Origin: Streptomyces asoensis | Lineage (GTDB): Bacteria; Actinomycetota; Actinomycetes; Streptomycetales; Streptomycetaceae | Length of the DNA stretch: 64,000 nucleotides | Assembly: GCF_016860545.1 (NCBI RefSeq) | Contig: NZ_BNEB01000001.1 | Location: 124,001 to 188,000 of the forward strand | Reading direction: 5' to 3' | Part shown: one piece after another, positions 18,163 through 26,885 of the stretch | How positions within the stretch are numbered: position 1 is the first letter of the stretch | Layout of the letters: each line of letters starts with the position of its first letter | Translations under genes and position numbers: made by a program | The notes under the pieces: model-generated | Seen by the model: only the letters and a program-made list of their open reading frames with translations | Told to the model about the DNA's origin: nothing | Databases searched by the model: none

Positions 18163-19506
18163 TCAGGACAGTCGCTTCAGAAGTACCGCGGAAGCCACCG
18201 GACGGGCACCCGCCTCGGCGATCCCGTCGGCCACCTCACGGTCGGTCGAGGCGACGATGACCGGCCGCCCCGGCGGCTCGGCGCGCACCAGCTGACGGAT
18301 CAGCTCGTCGGCCGTGACCCCCGGCTTGGAGAACAGCACCCGCACCCCGCGCGGCGGCGCGAGCAGCACCGGAGCCGCCAGTTCGGCCCCGTCGAAGACA
18401 CAGGTGACCTCGGCGCCGGTCTGCGCGGCCAGCTGCGAGAGCTGCCCGAGGAGCCTCAGCCGCTGCTTCTCCAGCGGCATCTGCGGATAGCCGGTCTTGG
18501 TGACGTTGTAGCCGTCGACGACAAGATGGGCCTGGGGCAGCGCGAGCAACTGGTCGAGAATGGCCGGATCGTTCTCCGACAGGGCGCGCGTCGCGATGTC
18601 CTTGGGGGTCATCCGCCCCGGCTCGACCGCGTCGACGGTCTCCGCCGGACGCACCGACACCGGCGGCAGTGCCAGTTCCCTGCGCAGCCCCTGGGTCGCG
18701 TCGAGCACCGTGTCCAGCAGCAGCCGCACCCGCATGTCCTCGACGCTGCGCCCCTCGCGCGCCGCACGCCGGGTGGCCTCCAGCGTGGCCTCCACCTCGG
18801 CGAGCCGCCCCTTCAGCCGCCGGGACTCGCTCTCCGCGGCGGACACCTGGAGCTGCCCCTCGGCGCGCAGCCCCTCCAGTTCGGCCCGCACCTTGCGCAG
18901 CGCGGCCTCGCCCCGCTTGACGTCGCTGAGGGCCGAACGCAGCTTGCGGTGCAGCGACTCGGTCTCCTTCTTCGCCGCGTCCAGCTCGGCGCGCAGCGAG
19001 ACGGTGTCCGCCCGGGTCTGGTCACGCGCCCGGTCCAGCTCCTCGCGCAGCCGCTCCAGTTCGGCCCGGCTCTCCTCGCCGGCCCGCTCGGCGTCCGCGC
19101 GCTGGGCCTCCTCGCCGGCCGCGGTGACCAGCTTCACCCAGCCGGCGGGCCGCAGCACATAGGCCGCGGCCGCCACCTCGTGCGGATCCGCGGCCGGGGT
19201 CGGCGAGCCGGAGTCGAGAGCGCCGGCCAGTTCCGGCTGGGCCTCTCTGAACTTCTCGGCGATGCGCTGTCTGAAGAGCGGGTCGGTCTCCAGCGCGGCC
19301 GCCATCGCGTTGCCCGCGAACTTCGCCCGCCGGTTCGGCGCGAATCGGGCGTACTGGCGCAACTGGGCGGGCAGTTCGCCGACGGTCAGCCCGCCGAACC
19401 CGTCGGAGACGATCTGTACGACCCTGCGCCGGACGCCGTCCGGCAGCGGACGGTCGAGCATCTCGGCGGCGCCGTCGCCCGGCCCCCCGCCTGCGCTCTC
19501 CACCAT
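18163..19506 (-). CDS. NYN-domain protein (YacP/Rae1-like PIN fold) with coiled coil
   Basis: 447 residues. The C-terminal 120 residues are a NYN domain: VVDGYNVTKTG (D331), CVFDG (D372), GVTADE (D400) and STDREV (D422). The acidic residues expected for metal-dependent RNase activity are all present. B. subtilis Rae1 is the best-studied relative (ribosome-associated mRNA cleavage). The middle (about 140-260) is a long coiled coil of E/R/A heptads; the N-terminus contains a helical region of unknown role. It is the next minus-strand gene below the zinc-ribbon gene and is separated from it by a hairpin. Confidence 0.85.
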   Translation of the reverse strand: MVESAGGGPGDGAAEMLDRPLPDGVRRRVVQIVSDGFGGLTVGELPAQLRQYARFAPNRRAKFAGNAMAAALETDPLFRQRIAEKFREAQPELAGALDSGSPTPAADPHEVAAAAYVLRPAGWVKLVTAAGEEAQRADAERAGEESRAELERLREELDRARDQTRADTVSLRAELDAAKKETESLHRKLRSALSDVKRGEAALRKVRAELEGLRAEGQLQVSAAESESRRLKGRLAEVEATLEATRRAAREGRSVEDMRVRLLLDTVLDATQGLRRELALPPVSVRPAETVDAVEPGRMTPKDIATRALSENDPAILDQLLALPQAHLVVDGYNVTKTGYPQMPLEKQRLRLLGQLSQLAAQTGAEVTCVFDGAELAAPVLLAPPRGVRVLFSKPGVTADELIRQLVRAEPPGRPVIVASTDREVADGIAEAGARPVASAVLLKRLS

Positions 19507-19532
19507 CCGTCACACCCCAATACTGTGCGGGG

Positions 19533-19562
19533 CCCCCGCTCTCGGACTCACGCGAGCGGGGG
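19533..19562 (-). terminator. hairpin after the zinc-ribbon gene
   Basis: 9-bp stem CCCCCGCTC / GAGCGGGGG with a 12-nt loop, 12 bp beyond the stop at 19574 and before the NYN gene start. Confidence 0.5.
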
Positions 19563-19573
19563 GACCTCCGTCG

Positions 19574-19813
19574 TCAGGAACCGGCGCCCGGCCGGTCCAC
19601 GAGTTCCACCTGGTCCACGGCGTTGCACCAGCGGCACCGCACCGACTCGATCGTCTCATCGACCACGTCGCGCTCCTCGACCTTCGGCTCGCCCGCGAGG
19701 TCGAGATGCACGTACTCGACGACCTTCGACGAGCGCGTCACGTCGAACCGCGTGAGGTTGCCGCAGAGCGTGCAGCGCCACCGCGTCGTATCGGTCGGCA
19801 GGGGAACCGTCAT
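19574..19813 (-). CDS. small zinc-ribbon protein
   Basis: 79 residues. Two cysteine pairs, C14-x2-C17 (CTLC) and C60-x2-C63 (CRWC), would bind one zinc ion. No other domain fits. The frame is open to 19996 but the ATG at 19813 begins the protein-like part. An AAGGA lies 14 nt upstream, longer than ideal. It may be a nucleic-acid or protein-binding ribbon; no function is assigned. It is divergent from the rhomboid gene. Confidence 0.75.
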   Translation of the reverse strand: MTVPLPTDTTRWRCTLCGNLTRFDVTRSSKVVEYVHLDLAGEPKVEERDVVDETIESVRCRWCNAVDQVELVDRPGAGS

Positions 19814-19985
19814 CGTGGCAGTCCGCTTCCTTCTCGTGTCGTGCTCGCTGTCGCCGGGTAGGGCCGGAGGCTCCCCCGCGTGTGTGGCTCGTAACCCTAC
19901 GGCCTGGCGGGTACTCGCCGCCCGTCCGTCCACGGCGGCGAGGCGGCCCGGGGTGATCCGTCCCGTTACGTCATGCTCTGTAGCC

Positions 19986-20771
19986 ATGCTCAGCAACTGG
20001 AACCGGACGGCCGCGGCGGCGGTCCGGAAGACCCCGGCGCCGGTGACCTACGGCCTGATCGCCCTGTGCTGCCTGATCTTCCTGATCGGCCCCGCCTCGG
20101 GTTTCAATCCGCTCTACGGCTCCGGCGACGCGCTGCCGGCCGTGCAGCGGGCCTACTTCCGGCGCTGGGGCGTGGTGCCGGCCCAGCTCTTCGAGGGCGC
20201 GCCCCGGGCCGTCCTGACCCCGGTGACGGCCCTCTTCGTGCACGGCAGCTGGGTGCACCTGCTGGGCAACATGCTCTTCCTCCACGTCTTCGGGGCGATG
20301 ACCGAGGAGCGGATGGGGCGCCTGGAGTTCACGCTCTTCTACACGGGCTGCGGGTACCTGGCCCTGCTCGGCTACGCCGCGGCCAACGCGGACTCGCCGC
20401 AGTCCCTGGTCGGCGCCTCCGGGGCGATCTCCGCGGTCCTGGGCGCGTTCGTGTACCTGTTCCCTCGGGCGCGGGTGACCAGCCTCCTGCCGTTCCTGTT
20501 CTTCCTGCCGCTGCGCTTCCCGGCGTGGGTCGTGCTGCCCTTCTGGGCGGCCCTTCAGTGGGTGGCGGCCGGGCGGGCCGCCCAGGGGCCCGGCGTGGCC
20601 TACCTGGCCCACCTCGTGGGCTTCGGCCTGGGCCTGCTGTACGCGTGGGCCCGGTTCGGCAGGGAGAGGGGCCACGAGGGCGGCCCGGGAACGGCGGCGG
20701 CGGGAGACGGGCGGGCGACTAGAGTGAAACCCGCCCCAGCTCCGGCCCCCGAGGGAGAGAACCAGCCGTGA
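19986..20771 (+). CDS. rhomboid-family intramembrane serine protease
   Basis: 261 residues, six or seven membrane helices. The catalytic serine is S145 in GASG and the histidine is H209 in AHLVGFGLG; the conserved HGSWVHLLGN (86-95) is also present. It should cleave membrane proteins within the bilayer. The N-terminus has a short cytoplasmic segment. The C-terminal tail (about 222-261) is Gly/Pro/Ala-rich. Its stop overlaps the GTG of the next gene (GTGA), so the two proteins are translationally coupled. The ATG has no good Shine-Dalgarno. Confidence 0.9.
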   Translation: MLSNWNRTAAAAVRKTPAPVTYGLIALCCLIFLIGPASGFNPLYGSGDALPAVQRAYFRRWGVVPAQLFEGAPRAVLTPVTALFVHGSWVHLLGNMLFLHVFGAMTEERMGRLEFTLFYTGCGYLALLGYAAANADSPQSLVGASGAISAVLGAFVYLFPRARVTSLLPFLFFLPLRFPAWVVLPFWAALQWVAAGRAAQGPGVAYLAHLVGFGLGLLYAWARFGRERGHEGGPGTAAAGDGRATRVKPAPAPAPEGENQP

Positions 20772-21049
20772 TCACCGCGATCGTCCTCATCAAGACCAGC
20801 GTGGACCGGATCCCCGAGATCGCGGAGCGGATCGCTTCGCTGGACTCCGTGAGCGAGGTCTTCTCGGTCACCGGGACCTACGACCTCATCGCCATGGTGC
20901 GGGTGAAGGAGCACGAGGACCTGGCGGAGGTCATCCCGGGCAGCATCAGCAAGATCCCCGGAGTCGAGGGGACGGACACCCACGTGGCGTTCCGCACCTA
21001 CTCGCAGCACGACCTGGAAGCCGCCTTCGCCATCGGCCTGGACTCCTAG
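20768..21049 (+). CDS. stand-alone AsnC/Lrp ligand-binding (RAM) domain protein
   Basis: 93 residues consisting only of the RAM-type sensor domain; no helix-turn-helix is present. VFSVTGTYDLIAMVRVKEHE is the core strand-helix of the family. Such proteins bind small molecules (often amino acids) and form oligomers. The GTG start overlaps the rhomboid stop by 4 nt, so production is tied to the protease. A role in sensing for that protease is an inference only. Confidence 0.87.
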   Translation: MITAIVLIKTSVDRIPEIAERIASLDSVSEVFSVTGTYDLIAMVRVKEHEDLAEVIPGSISKIPGVEGTDTHVAFRTYSQHDLEAAFAIGLDS

Positions 21050-21067
21050 GCCCCCGCGGCGCGGGCG

Positions 21068-21087
21068 CCGGCCCCTTGGGGAGCCGG
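21068..21087. terminator. hairpin between convergent genes
   Basis: CCGGC...GCCGG with inner CCC/GGG pairing and one bulged A, in the 61-bp gap between the AsnC-like gene and the aminotransferase. Possible bidirectional terminator; no T tract. Confidence 0.35.
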
Positions 21088-21110
21088 ACCCGGGCCGCCG
21101 TCCGGCCGGG

Positions 21111-22475
21111 TCAGCCGACCGCCGGGACGCAGCGGCCGTCCTGCGTGCGGTACTGCCAGCGCGCGCCGTCGCGGACCAGCTCGCGCACCGCGTCCACGAA
21201 GCGCTCCACGTGCTCGTCCGGAGTCCCCGCGCCGAAGCTCACCCGGATCGCGTTGAGGGACTTCTCGCCGGGCGCGGCCTCGGGGGCCCCGCACTCGCCC
21301 TGCGTCTGCGGGTCGCCGCCCAGTAGCGTGCGGACCAGCGGGTGCGCGCAGAAGAGCCCGTCCCGCACCCCGATGCCGTACTCGGCGGACAGGGCGGCGG
21401 CGAAGTGGGAGCTGTTCCAGCCCTCGACGACGAAGGAGATCACGCCGACCCGCGGGGCGTCGTCGCCGAACAGCGACAGCACCTTCACCTGCGGGACCTC
21501 GGCCAGACCGGCCCTGACCTTCGCGATCAGGTACTCCTCCCGGGCGACCAGGGCGTCGAAGCCGGCCTCGGTGAGGGCCTTGCAGGCCGAAGCGATGGAG
21601 TAGGCGCCGATCACGTTCGGGGAGCCGGCCTCGTGGCGGGCGGCGCTGTCGTGCCACTCCACCTCCACTCCCCCGTCCTCGCGCCGGGTGACCTTGCGGC
21701 TGGCGCCGCCGCCCGCGAGGTAGGGGTCCGCCGCGCTCAGCCAGTCGGCGCGGCCGGCCAGGACGCCCGCCCCGAAGGGCGCGTACAGCTTGTGGCCGGA
21801 GAAGGCGACCCAGTCGACGTCCAGGTCCCGTACGGAGACCGGGTGGTGCGGGGCCAGCTGGGCCGCGTCCAGGACGATCCGGGCGCCGTGCGCGTGCGCG
21901 GCCGCCGCCAGCTCGCGCACCGGCCACAGCTCGCCGGTGACGTTCGAGGCGCCCGTGACGCAGACCAGGGCCGGGCCGTGCGGGTCACGGCCGGCGAGGG
22001 CCCGCTCCAGGGTCTCGACGGCCTGCTCCGGGGTGCGCGGGGCGTCGAGGCAGGTGACCCGGGCGTCCTGCCAGGGCAGCAGCGAGGCGTGGTGCTCGGT
22101 CTCGAAGACGAAGACCTGGCAGCCCGCGGGCAGGGCACGGGCCAGCAGGTTCAGGGAGTCCGTCGTCGAGCGGGTGAAGACCAGCTGGTCGTCGGGGCGG
22201 CAGTCGAGGAAGTCGGTCACCGTCCGGCGGGCGTTCTCGAAGAGGTCCGTCGAGAGCTGGGAGAGGTAGCCGGCGCCGCGGTGGACGCTGCCGTAGTAGG
22301 GGGCGTAGGCCGCCACGTCGTCCCAGACGCGCTGGAGGGCGGGGGCGCTGGCCGCGTAGTCGAGCGCCGCGTAGGTGACCTCGCCGCCCGTCACCAGCGG
22401 GACGGTGACATCCCGGCCGAGAACGGGCAGCTGTGCACAAACGGTACGGGCGGCGGCAGCGGTGGGGACGGACAT
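21111..22475 (-). CDS. class V aminotransferase (cysteine desulfurase/C-S lyase-like)
   Basis: 454 residues of fold-type I PLP enzyme. The Schiff-base lysine is K229 in FSGHKLYAPFG; D203 (VLDAAQ) and the HH pair at 128-129 fit the cofactor site. This family covers cysteine desulfurases and C-S lyases. I see no clearly placed catalytic cysteine loop of the SufS/IscS type, so a lyase or aminotransferase is equally possible. A SAM-IV-like riboswitch lies in its leader, which ties it to sulfur or methionine metabolism. The ATG has ACGGGAG 6-7 nt upstream. Confidence 0.82.
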   Translation of the reverse strand: MSVPTAAAARTVCAQLPVLGRDVTVPLVTGGEVTYAALDYAASAPALQRVWDDVAAYAPYYGSVHRGAGYLSQLSTDLFENARRTVTDFLDCRPDDQLVFTRSTTDSLNLLARALPAGCQVFVFETEHHASLLPWQDARVTCLDAPRTPEQAVETLERALAGRDPHGPALVCVTGASNVTGELWPVRELAAAAHAHGARIVLDAAQLAPHHPVSVRDLDVDWVAFSGHKLYAPFGAGVLAGRADWLSAADPYLAGGGASRKVTRREDGGVEVEWHDSAARHEAGSPNVIGAYSIASACKALTEAGFDALVAREEYLIAKVRAGLAEVPQVKVLSLFGDDAPRVGVISFVVEGWNSSHFAAALSAEYGIGVRDGLFCAHPLVRTLLGGDPQTQGECGAPEAAPGEKSLNAIRVSFGAGTPDEHVERFVDAVRELVRDGARWQYRTQDGRCVPAVG

Positions 22476-22578
22476 GGCGAACTCCCGTGAGAGGCAAGGG
22501 GGAACCGCCGTGCGAGCGGACAGGGCTCGAGCACGGAGGAAGGTGAAAAGGGGGTGTGCGGAGGCGGGGCTCGACGCC

Positions 22579-22599
22579 CTAGCGCATTCGCTTGCTCAC
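22579..22599 (-). CDS. possible 6-codon leader ORF (VSKRMR)
   Basis: GTG AGC AAG CGA ATG CGC TAG, preceded by GAGGGAG about 6 nt upstream, between the riboswitch and the aminotransferase start. It is also the 3' end of a 63-codon frame starting at 22770. Short upstream ORFs can control downstream translation; expression is unproven. Confidence 0.3.
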   Translation of the reverse strand: MSKRMR

Positions 22600-22621
22600 G
22601 GAAGGCTCCCTCGAACGACCA

Positions 22622-22662
22622 GGACCCCTGGCGGTACTCACTCGAAAGAGTGCGAGGGGTCC
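22622..22662 (-). promoter_or_regulatory. nested hairpin 3' of the SAM-IV-like aptamer
   Basis: Outer 7-bp stem ggacccc (22622-22628) / ggggtcc (22656-22662), inner CACTC-GAAA-GAGTG (22639-22652) as written on the + strand. The outer stem shares bases with the 3' edge of the aptamer, so it may be the expression platform or an aptamer pseudoknot arm. Confidence 0.5.
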
Positions 22663-22774
22663 GCGCTTGCCATAGACCTCGCTGCCTACGGCCTGGTCTT
22701 CACCCGGGGCACCCCGCCACGGACGGAGGGTTGCCGGACAGTCGGCCGGGGCCTCATGACTGTCACTCATGACC
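22656..22774 (-). promoter_or_regulatory. SAM-IV-like riboswitch
   Basis: Read on the minus strand this leader opens GGTCATGAGTGACAG and continues with the conserved blocks GGCCGACTGTCCGGCAACC, GGCGGGGTGCC and GCAAGCGCGGACC. I recognise these as the actinobacterial SAM-IV class (S-adenosylmethionine-binding), which shares its core with SAM-I. The gene behind it is a PLP enzyme of sulfur metabolism, as expected. The start is at the GGTCATGAG block and the end at the GCGGACCCC block; exact limits need a covariance-model search. Confidence 0.82.
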
Positions 22775-22971
22775 TGGTACAGGAACCTACGCGACGTGAT
22801 CGCCGCCCCGCAACCCGTGTCCGGATCGCGGGACGGCCCGCCCGGGACCGGGCCCCGGCCGGGCGGGGGAACCGGGCGGGCGGGGGAACCGGGCGGGCGC
22901 GGGACCTCGCGCGCACGCCACGGAGGCGCCGCGCACGACCGGTGGCCGGCGCGGCGCGTCCGGCGCGACGG
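22775..22971. other. gap between trpD stop and riboswitch
   Basis: 197 bp without a gene, giving 496 bp from the aminotransferase start to the trpD stop when the leader is included. It must hold the riboswitch promoter, but no clear -10/-35 pair stands out. It includes a G-rich 17-bp tandem repeat (22865-22898). Confidence 0.55.
22865..22898 (+). repeat. 17-bp G-rich tandem repeat, two copies
   Basis: GGGGGAACCGGGCGGGC occurs exactly twice, at 22865-22881 and 22882-22898. The four or more G runs could form a quadruplex on the + strand. Confidence 0.75.
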
Positions 22972-24036
22972 CTACGCGTTGCTGGCGGCCACCCAGCGCT
23001 CCAGGGCCCGCTTGGCCGCGCCCGAGTCGATCGACTCCGACGCCCGGGCCATCGCGGCCCGCAGCTGCTCCGCCAGCGTCCCGGTGCCCGGCTCCAGCGC
23101 CACCAGCGCCGCCGCCGAGTTCAGCAGCACGGCGTCGCGCACCGGGCCCTGCTCGCCCTCCAGGAGACGACGGGCGACCTCCGCGTTGTACGACGGGTCA
23201 CCGCCGCGCAGCGCCTCGACGGGCACCAGGGCGAGGCCGACGTCACGCGGGTCGAAGCTCTCCTCGGTGACCTTGCCGTCCCGGACGATCCACACCCGGG
23301 ACGTGGCGGTCGTGGTCAGCTCGTCGAGGCCGTCGTCACCGCGGAACACCAGCGACGAGTTGCCGCGCTCGGCGAAGACCCCGGCGACGACCGGCGCCAT
23401 CCGCGGGTCGGCCACCCCGACCGCCTGGGACCGCACCCGGGCCGGGTTGGTCAGCGGGCCCAGCACGTTGAACACCGTGCGGATGCCCAGCTGGCCGCGC
23501 GCTGCGCCCACGTGGCGCAGCGCCGGGTGGAACTTGATCGCGAAGCAGAAGGTGATCCCGGCCTCGTGCGCCACCTCGGCCACCCGCTTGGGGGTCAGCT
23601 CCAGGTTGACCCCGAGCTTCTCCAGGACGTCGGAGGCGCCGGAGGCGGAGGACGCGGCCCGGTTGCCGTGCTTGACGACCGTGGCTCCCGTGCCGGCCAC
23701 GACGATCGCCGACATCGTGGAGATGTTGACCGTCTTCGCGCCGTCGCCGCCCGTGCCGACGATGTCCACGGTGGGACCGGGCACCTCGATCAGGTTGGCG
23801 TGCTCGTACATCGCCCGGACCAGCCCGTTGATCTCCGCGACGGTCTCGCCCTTGGCCCGCAGCGCCACCACGAACCCGGCGATCTGCGCGTCGGTCGCCT
23901 CGCCCCGCATGATCCGGTCCAGCGCCCAGAACGTGGCGTCCGCGTCCTGGTCACGGCCGTAGAGCAGGCCGTTCAGCACCTCGGGCCAGGAACGGCCCGC
24001 CGCGGTGTCGCCTCCAGCGGGGGTCACAGCGCTCAT
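22972..24036 (-). CDS. trpD: anthranilate phosphoribosyltransferase
   Basis: 354 residues. It joins anthranilate to PRPP in tryptophan synthesis. The PRPP/metal loop GTGGDG (94-99) and the anthranilate-site KHGNRAASS (122-130) are intact, and [16 protein letters not shown] is the usual second signature. The ATG at 24036 is supported by AGGAG 5 nt upstream; the frame is open 33 codons further without support. No other trp gene is nearby, as is common in Streptomyces where trp genes are dispersed. It follows the qcrB terminator, so it has its own promoter. Confidence 0.95.
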   Translation of the reverse strand: MSAVTPAGGDTAAGRSWPEVLNGLLYGRDQDADATFWALDRIMRGEATDAQIAGFVVALRAKGETVAEINGLVRAMYEHANLIEVPGPTVDIVGTGGDGAKTVNISTMSAIVVAGTGATVVKHGNRAASSASGASDVLEKLGVNLELTPKRVAEVAHEAGITFCFAIKFHPALRHVGAARGQLGIRTVFNVLGPLTNPARVRSQAVGVADPRMAPVVAGVFAERGNSSLVFRGDDGLDELTTTATSRVWIVRDGKVTEESFDPRDVGLALVPVEALRGGDPSYNAEVARRLLEGEQGPVRDAVLLNSAAALVALEPGTGTLAEQLRAAMARASESIDSGAAKRALERWVAASNA

Positions 24037-24116
24037 AGCCGCTCCTGTGTGTGTCGTGGTGTGCCGGCCCTCGGAGAACCGGATGAACCCCACCCTATCC
24101 AGCCCGCGGGCACGGC

Positions 24117-24151
24117 AAGGGGCCCCGTCCGGCAACCGGACGGGGCCCTTT
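24117..24151 (-). terminator. terminator after qcrB
   Basis: 13-bp stem GGGCCCCGTCCGG / CCGGACGGGGCCC with a 3-nt loop, flanked by AA and TTT, 27 bp beyond the qcrB stop. Symmetric enough to act in both directions. Confidence 0.75.
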
Positions 24152-24177
24152 CCTGCGGCGTGGCGACGCCTCAGCGA

Positions 24178-25815
24178 TCAGTGGTGGCCGTGGCCGCTCG
24201 TGATCTCCTTGTACTCCTCCGCGGAGGGCTTCGGAATCTGCTGGTCCTCACCGAAGTAGGCCTCGCTGATCTTGGCGCGAAGCTTCTCCGTGCCCTTCAC
24301 CTTGCGCTCGACACCGTTCTCGTCGACGGCGGCGCCGATCGCGGCCGGCCGGTACTGCTCGTGCGCGGTGAGGGTGTGCAGCTGCTCCTGGCTGAGCGGC
24401 TCGTGGATCTCGATGAACTCACCGTGCGGCAGCCGCTTGATGGTGCCGGTCTCGCGGCCGTGCAGCACCTTGTCGCGGTCCCGGCGCTGGAGGCCGAGGC
24501 AGATCCGCTTGGTGAGGATGTACGCGATCACCGGTCCGACGAAGAAGAAGATCCGCACGAACCAGGTGATCGAGTTGATCGACAGGTGGAAGTGCGTGGC
24601 CCACAGGTCGTTGCCGCCACCCACCAGCGTGATCATGTACATCGTGACCCAGGCGACGCCCAGGGCGGTACGCGTGGGCGCGTTGCGCGGGCGGTCCAGG
24701 ATGTGGTGCTCGCGCTTGTCGCCCGTGACCCACGACTCGATGAAGGGGTAGAGCGCCAGCGCCGCGAGGACGACACCGAAGAGCACCAGCGGGATGAACA
24801 CGCCCAGGACCAGCGTGTGGCCCCAGAGGTTGATCTCCCAGCCCGGCATGAAGCGGATCAGGCCCTCGGCGAAGCCCATGTACCAGTCGGGCTGGGCGCC
24901 GGTGGACACCTGGTCCGGCCGGTAGGGGCCCATCGCCCAGATCGGGTTGATCTGCGCGAGACCCGCGATGACCGCGATGACACCGAAGACCAGGAAGAAG
25001 AAGCCTCCGGCCTTGGCCATGTAGACCGGCAGCAGCGGCATGCCGACGACGTTCTTGTTGCTCTTGCCGGGACCCGCGAACTGCGTGTGCTTGTGGTAGA
25101 AGACCAGGATCAGGTGGCCGACCACCAGACCGAGCATGATGCCCGGCAGCAGCAGGATGTGGATCGAGTAGAACCGCGCCACGAAGTCGTGGCCAGGGAA
25201 CTCCCCGCCGAACAGGAACATCGAGATGTACGTGCCGACGATCGGCATGGACAGGATCGCGCCCTGCGTGAAGCGGACACCGGTGCCGGAGAGCAGGTCG
25301 TCCGGGAGCGAGTAACCGGTGAAACCGGTGAACATGCCCAGGACGAACAGCAGGAAGCCGAACAGCCAGTTGATCTCACGCGGCTTGCGGAACGCGCCCG
25401 TGAAGAACACGCGCATCATGTGCACGAACATGCCGGCGAGGAAGATCAGCGCCGCCCAGTGGTGGATCTGCCGGATGAGCAGACCGCCGCGGACGTCGAA
25501 GGAGATGTGCAGCGTGGAGCTGAACGCCTCCGACATCAGCTGTCCCTGGAGCGGGATGTAGCTGCCGTGGTACTCCACCTCGTTCATCGACGGGTGGAAG
25601 AACAGCGTCAGGTACACACCCGTGAGGATGATGATGATGAAGCTGTAGAGGCAGACCTCACCCAGCATGAACGACCAGTGGTCGGGGAAGATCTTGCGCA
25701 TGTTGGCCTTGGCCAGGGAGTAGATCCCCAGCCGGCCGTCGGCCCAGTCGGCGATCCGCTCGCCGGCCGGCGCCTTCCCGCGCTCGCGGGACTCAGTGGT
25801 CTCTGTGGTGCTCAT
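24178..25815 (-). CDS. qcrB: cytochrome bc1 complex cytochrome b subunit
   Basis: 545 residues, the long actinobacterial form with an extended C-terminal tail. It carries two b haems and the quinol sites. Haem-ligand histidines lie in HHWAALIF, SIHILLLPG and GLVVGHLILV; the quinol-site PDW-type motif is seen in AQPDWYMGF. The ATG overlaps the qcrA stop (ATGA), so the three qcr genes are coupled. The frame is open upstream to 26076 but that part runs inside qcrA. A strong terminator follows. Together with qcrA and qcrC this is the complete bcc complex. Confidence 0.96.
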   Translation of the reverse strand: MSTTETTESRERGKAPAGERIADWADGRLGIYSLAKANMRKIFPDHWSFMLGEVCLYSFIIIILTGVYLTLFFHPSMNEVEYHGSYIPLQGQLMSEAFSSTLHISFDVRGGLLIRQIHHWAALIFLAGMFVHMMRVFFTGAFRKPREINWLFGFLLFVLGMFTGFTGYSLPDDLLSGTGVRFTQGAILSMPIVGTYISMFLFGGEFPGHDFVARFYSIHILLLPGIMLGLVVGHLILVFYHKHTQFAGPGKSNKNVVGMPLLPVYMAKAGGFFFLVFGVIAVIAGLAQINPIWAMGPYRPDQVSTGAQPDWYMGFAEGLIRFMPGWEINLWGHTLVLGVFIPLVLFGVVLAALALYPFIESWVTGDKREHHILDRPRNAPTRTALGVAWVTMYMITLVGGGNDLWATHFHLSINSITWFVRIFFFVGPVIAYILTKRICLGLQRRDRDKVLHGRETGTIKRLPHGEFIEIHEPLSQEQLHTLTAHEQYRPAAIGAAVDENGVERKVKGTEKLRAKISEAYFGEDQQIPKPSAEEYKEITSGHGHH

Positions 25816-26885
25816 CCGCGCTCCCAGAAAGCAGGACCGACGGGCTCCTCGAAGTCGCCGCGCGCCTCGAGGTAGCCCTCGTCGTTCACGCCGATGCGCA
25901 GCTGCGGCAGGGCGTGACCGGCGGGACCGAAGATCACTCGGGCACCGTCGGAGAGGTCGAAGGTGGACTGGTGGCAGGGGCACAGCACGTGGTGCGTCTG
26001 CTGCTCGTACAGCGAGATCGGGCAACCGACGTGGGTGCAGATCTTGGAGTACGCCACGATGCCCTCGTGCGACCACTCGAGCTCGCGCTTGTCCTTGATG
26101 TTCTCCGGCTGGAGCCGGACGATCATCAGGGCGGCCTTGGCGATCTCGTTCTGGAAGTCCTCGTCGTGCTCCTCCAGGCCCTCGGGCTTGGCGAAGGTGA
26201 GCGAGCCGACGGCCACGTCCGAGGGACGCAGCGGCTCGTTCGTGTTCATGTTGACGAGGAGCTTGCCCTTGGCCCAGAGCGTGTGGCGCAGCTTGTCCTC
26301 GGGCAGCGGGCCGAGGTCGCGCAGCAGCACGACGCCGGACAGCGGCACCAGGGCGATCGCGCCGAACATCGTGTTGCGGATCAGCTTGCGACGGCCCATC
26401 GCCGATTCCTTGGCGCCCTGCTTGAAGTCCTCGTGGACCTTCGCGCGGACCTCGGGGGTCGCGGCGATGGGGTGCCGCTCGTCGGCGACCTCCACGTCGG
26501 ACATCAGCGTGCGGGCCCAGTGGACCGCGCCGGCGCCGATGGTGAACAGCGCCGTGCCGAGGGTCAGGCCCAGCGCGAAGTTCAGCGCGCTGAGGTGACC
26601 GATCGGGAACACGAAGACCGACTTGTCGGCGGGGATCGCCACGTAGGAGGCGATGAAGCCGACGGTCGCGAGCATCGACAGCGTGAACAGGAAGGCGACC
26701 GCACGCTCGGACCGCTTGGCGGCCCGCTCGTCGATGTCCTGGACGCGGTGCTCGTGCGGCGGCAGACCGGGGTCCGCGAACGGGTTCCGCTCGTCCGCGA
26801 CGCCTACCGCACCGTGACCGTGCTCGTGGTGTCCTGCGGACTGCTCAGCCGGCAGGTTCTCTTCTGGAATGTCTTGGCTACTCAT
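25812..26885 (-). CDS. qcrA: cytochrome bc1 Rieske iron-sulfur subunit
   Basis: 357 residues. The 2Fe-2S site is intact: C283-x-H285 and C302-x2-H305, with C288 and C304 as the disulfide pair. Three membrane helices precede the Rieske domain. A twin-arginine GRRKLIR lies before the third. In S. coelicolor QcrA is known to use Sec for the first helices and Tat for the folded cluster domain (family knowledge). The His-rich N-terminus (GHHEHGHG) is notable. The start overlaps the qcrC stop and the end overlaps qcrB, both as ATGA. Confidence 0.96.
   Translation of the reverse strand: MSSQDIPEENLPAEQSAGHHEHGHGAVGVADERNPFADPGLPPHEHRVQDIDERAAKRSERAVAFLFTLSMLATVGFIASYVAIPADKSVFVFPIGHLSALNFALGLTLGTALFTIGAGAVHWARTLMSDVEVADERHPIAATPEVRAKVHEDFKQGAKESAMGRRKLIRNTMFGAIALVPLSGVVLLRDLGPLPEDKLRHTLWAKGKLLVNMNTNEPLRPSDVAVGSLTFAKPEGLEEHDEDFQNEIAKAALMIVRLQPENIKDKRELEWSHEGIVAYSKICTHVGCPISLYEQQTHHVLCPCHQSTFDLSDGARVIFGPAGHALPQLRIGVNDEGYLEARGDFEEPVGPAFWERG

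Noticed and set aside
22579..22770. 63-codon frame as an ordinary protein gene
   Set aside because: It runs through the riboswitch and has no ribosome site at its ATG; kept only as part of a finding.
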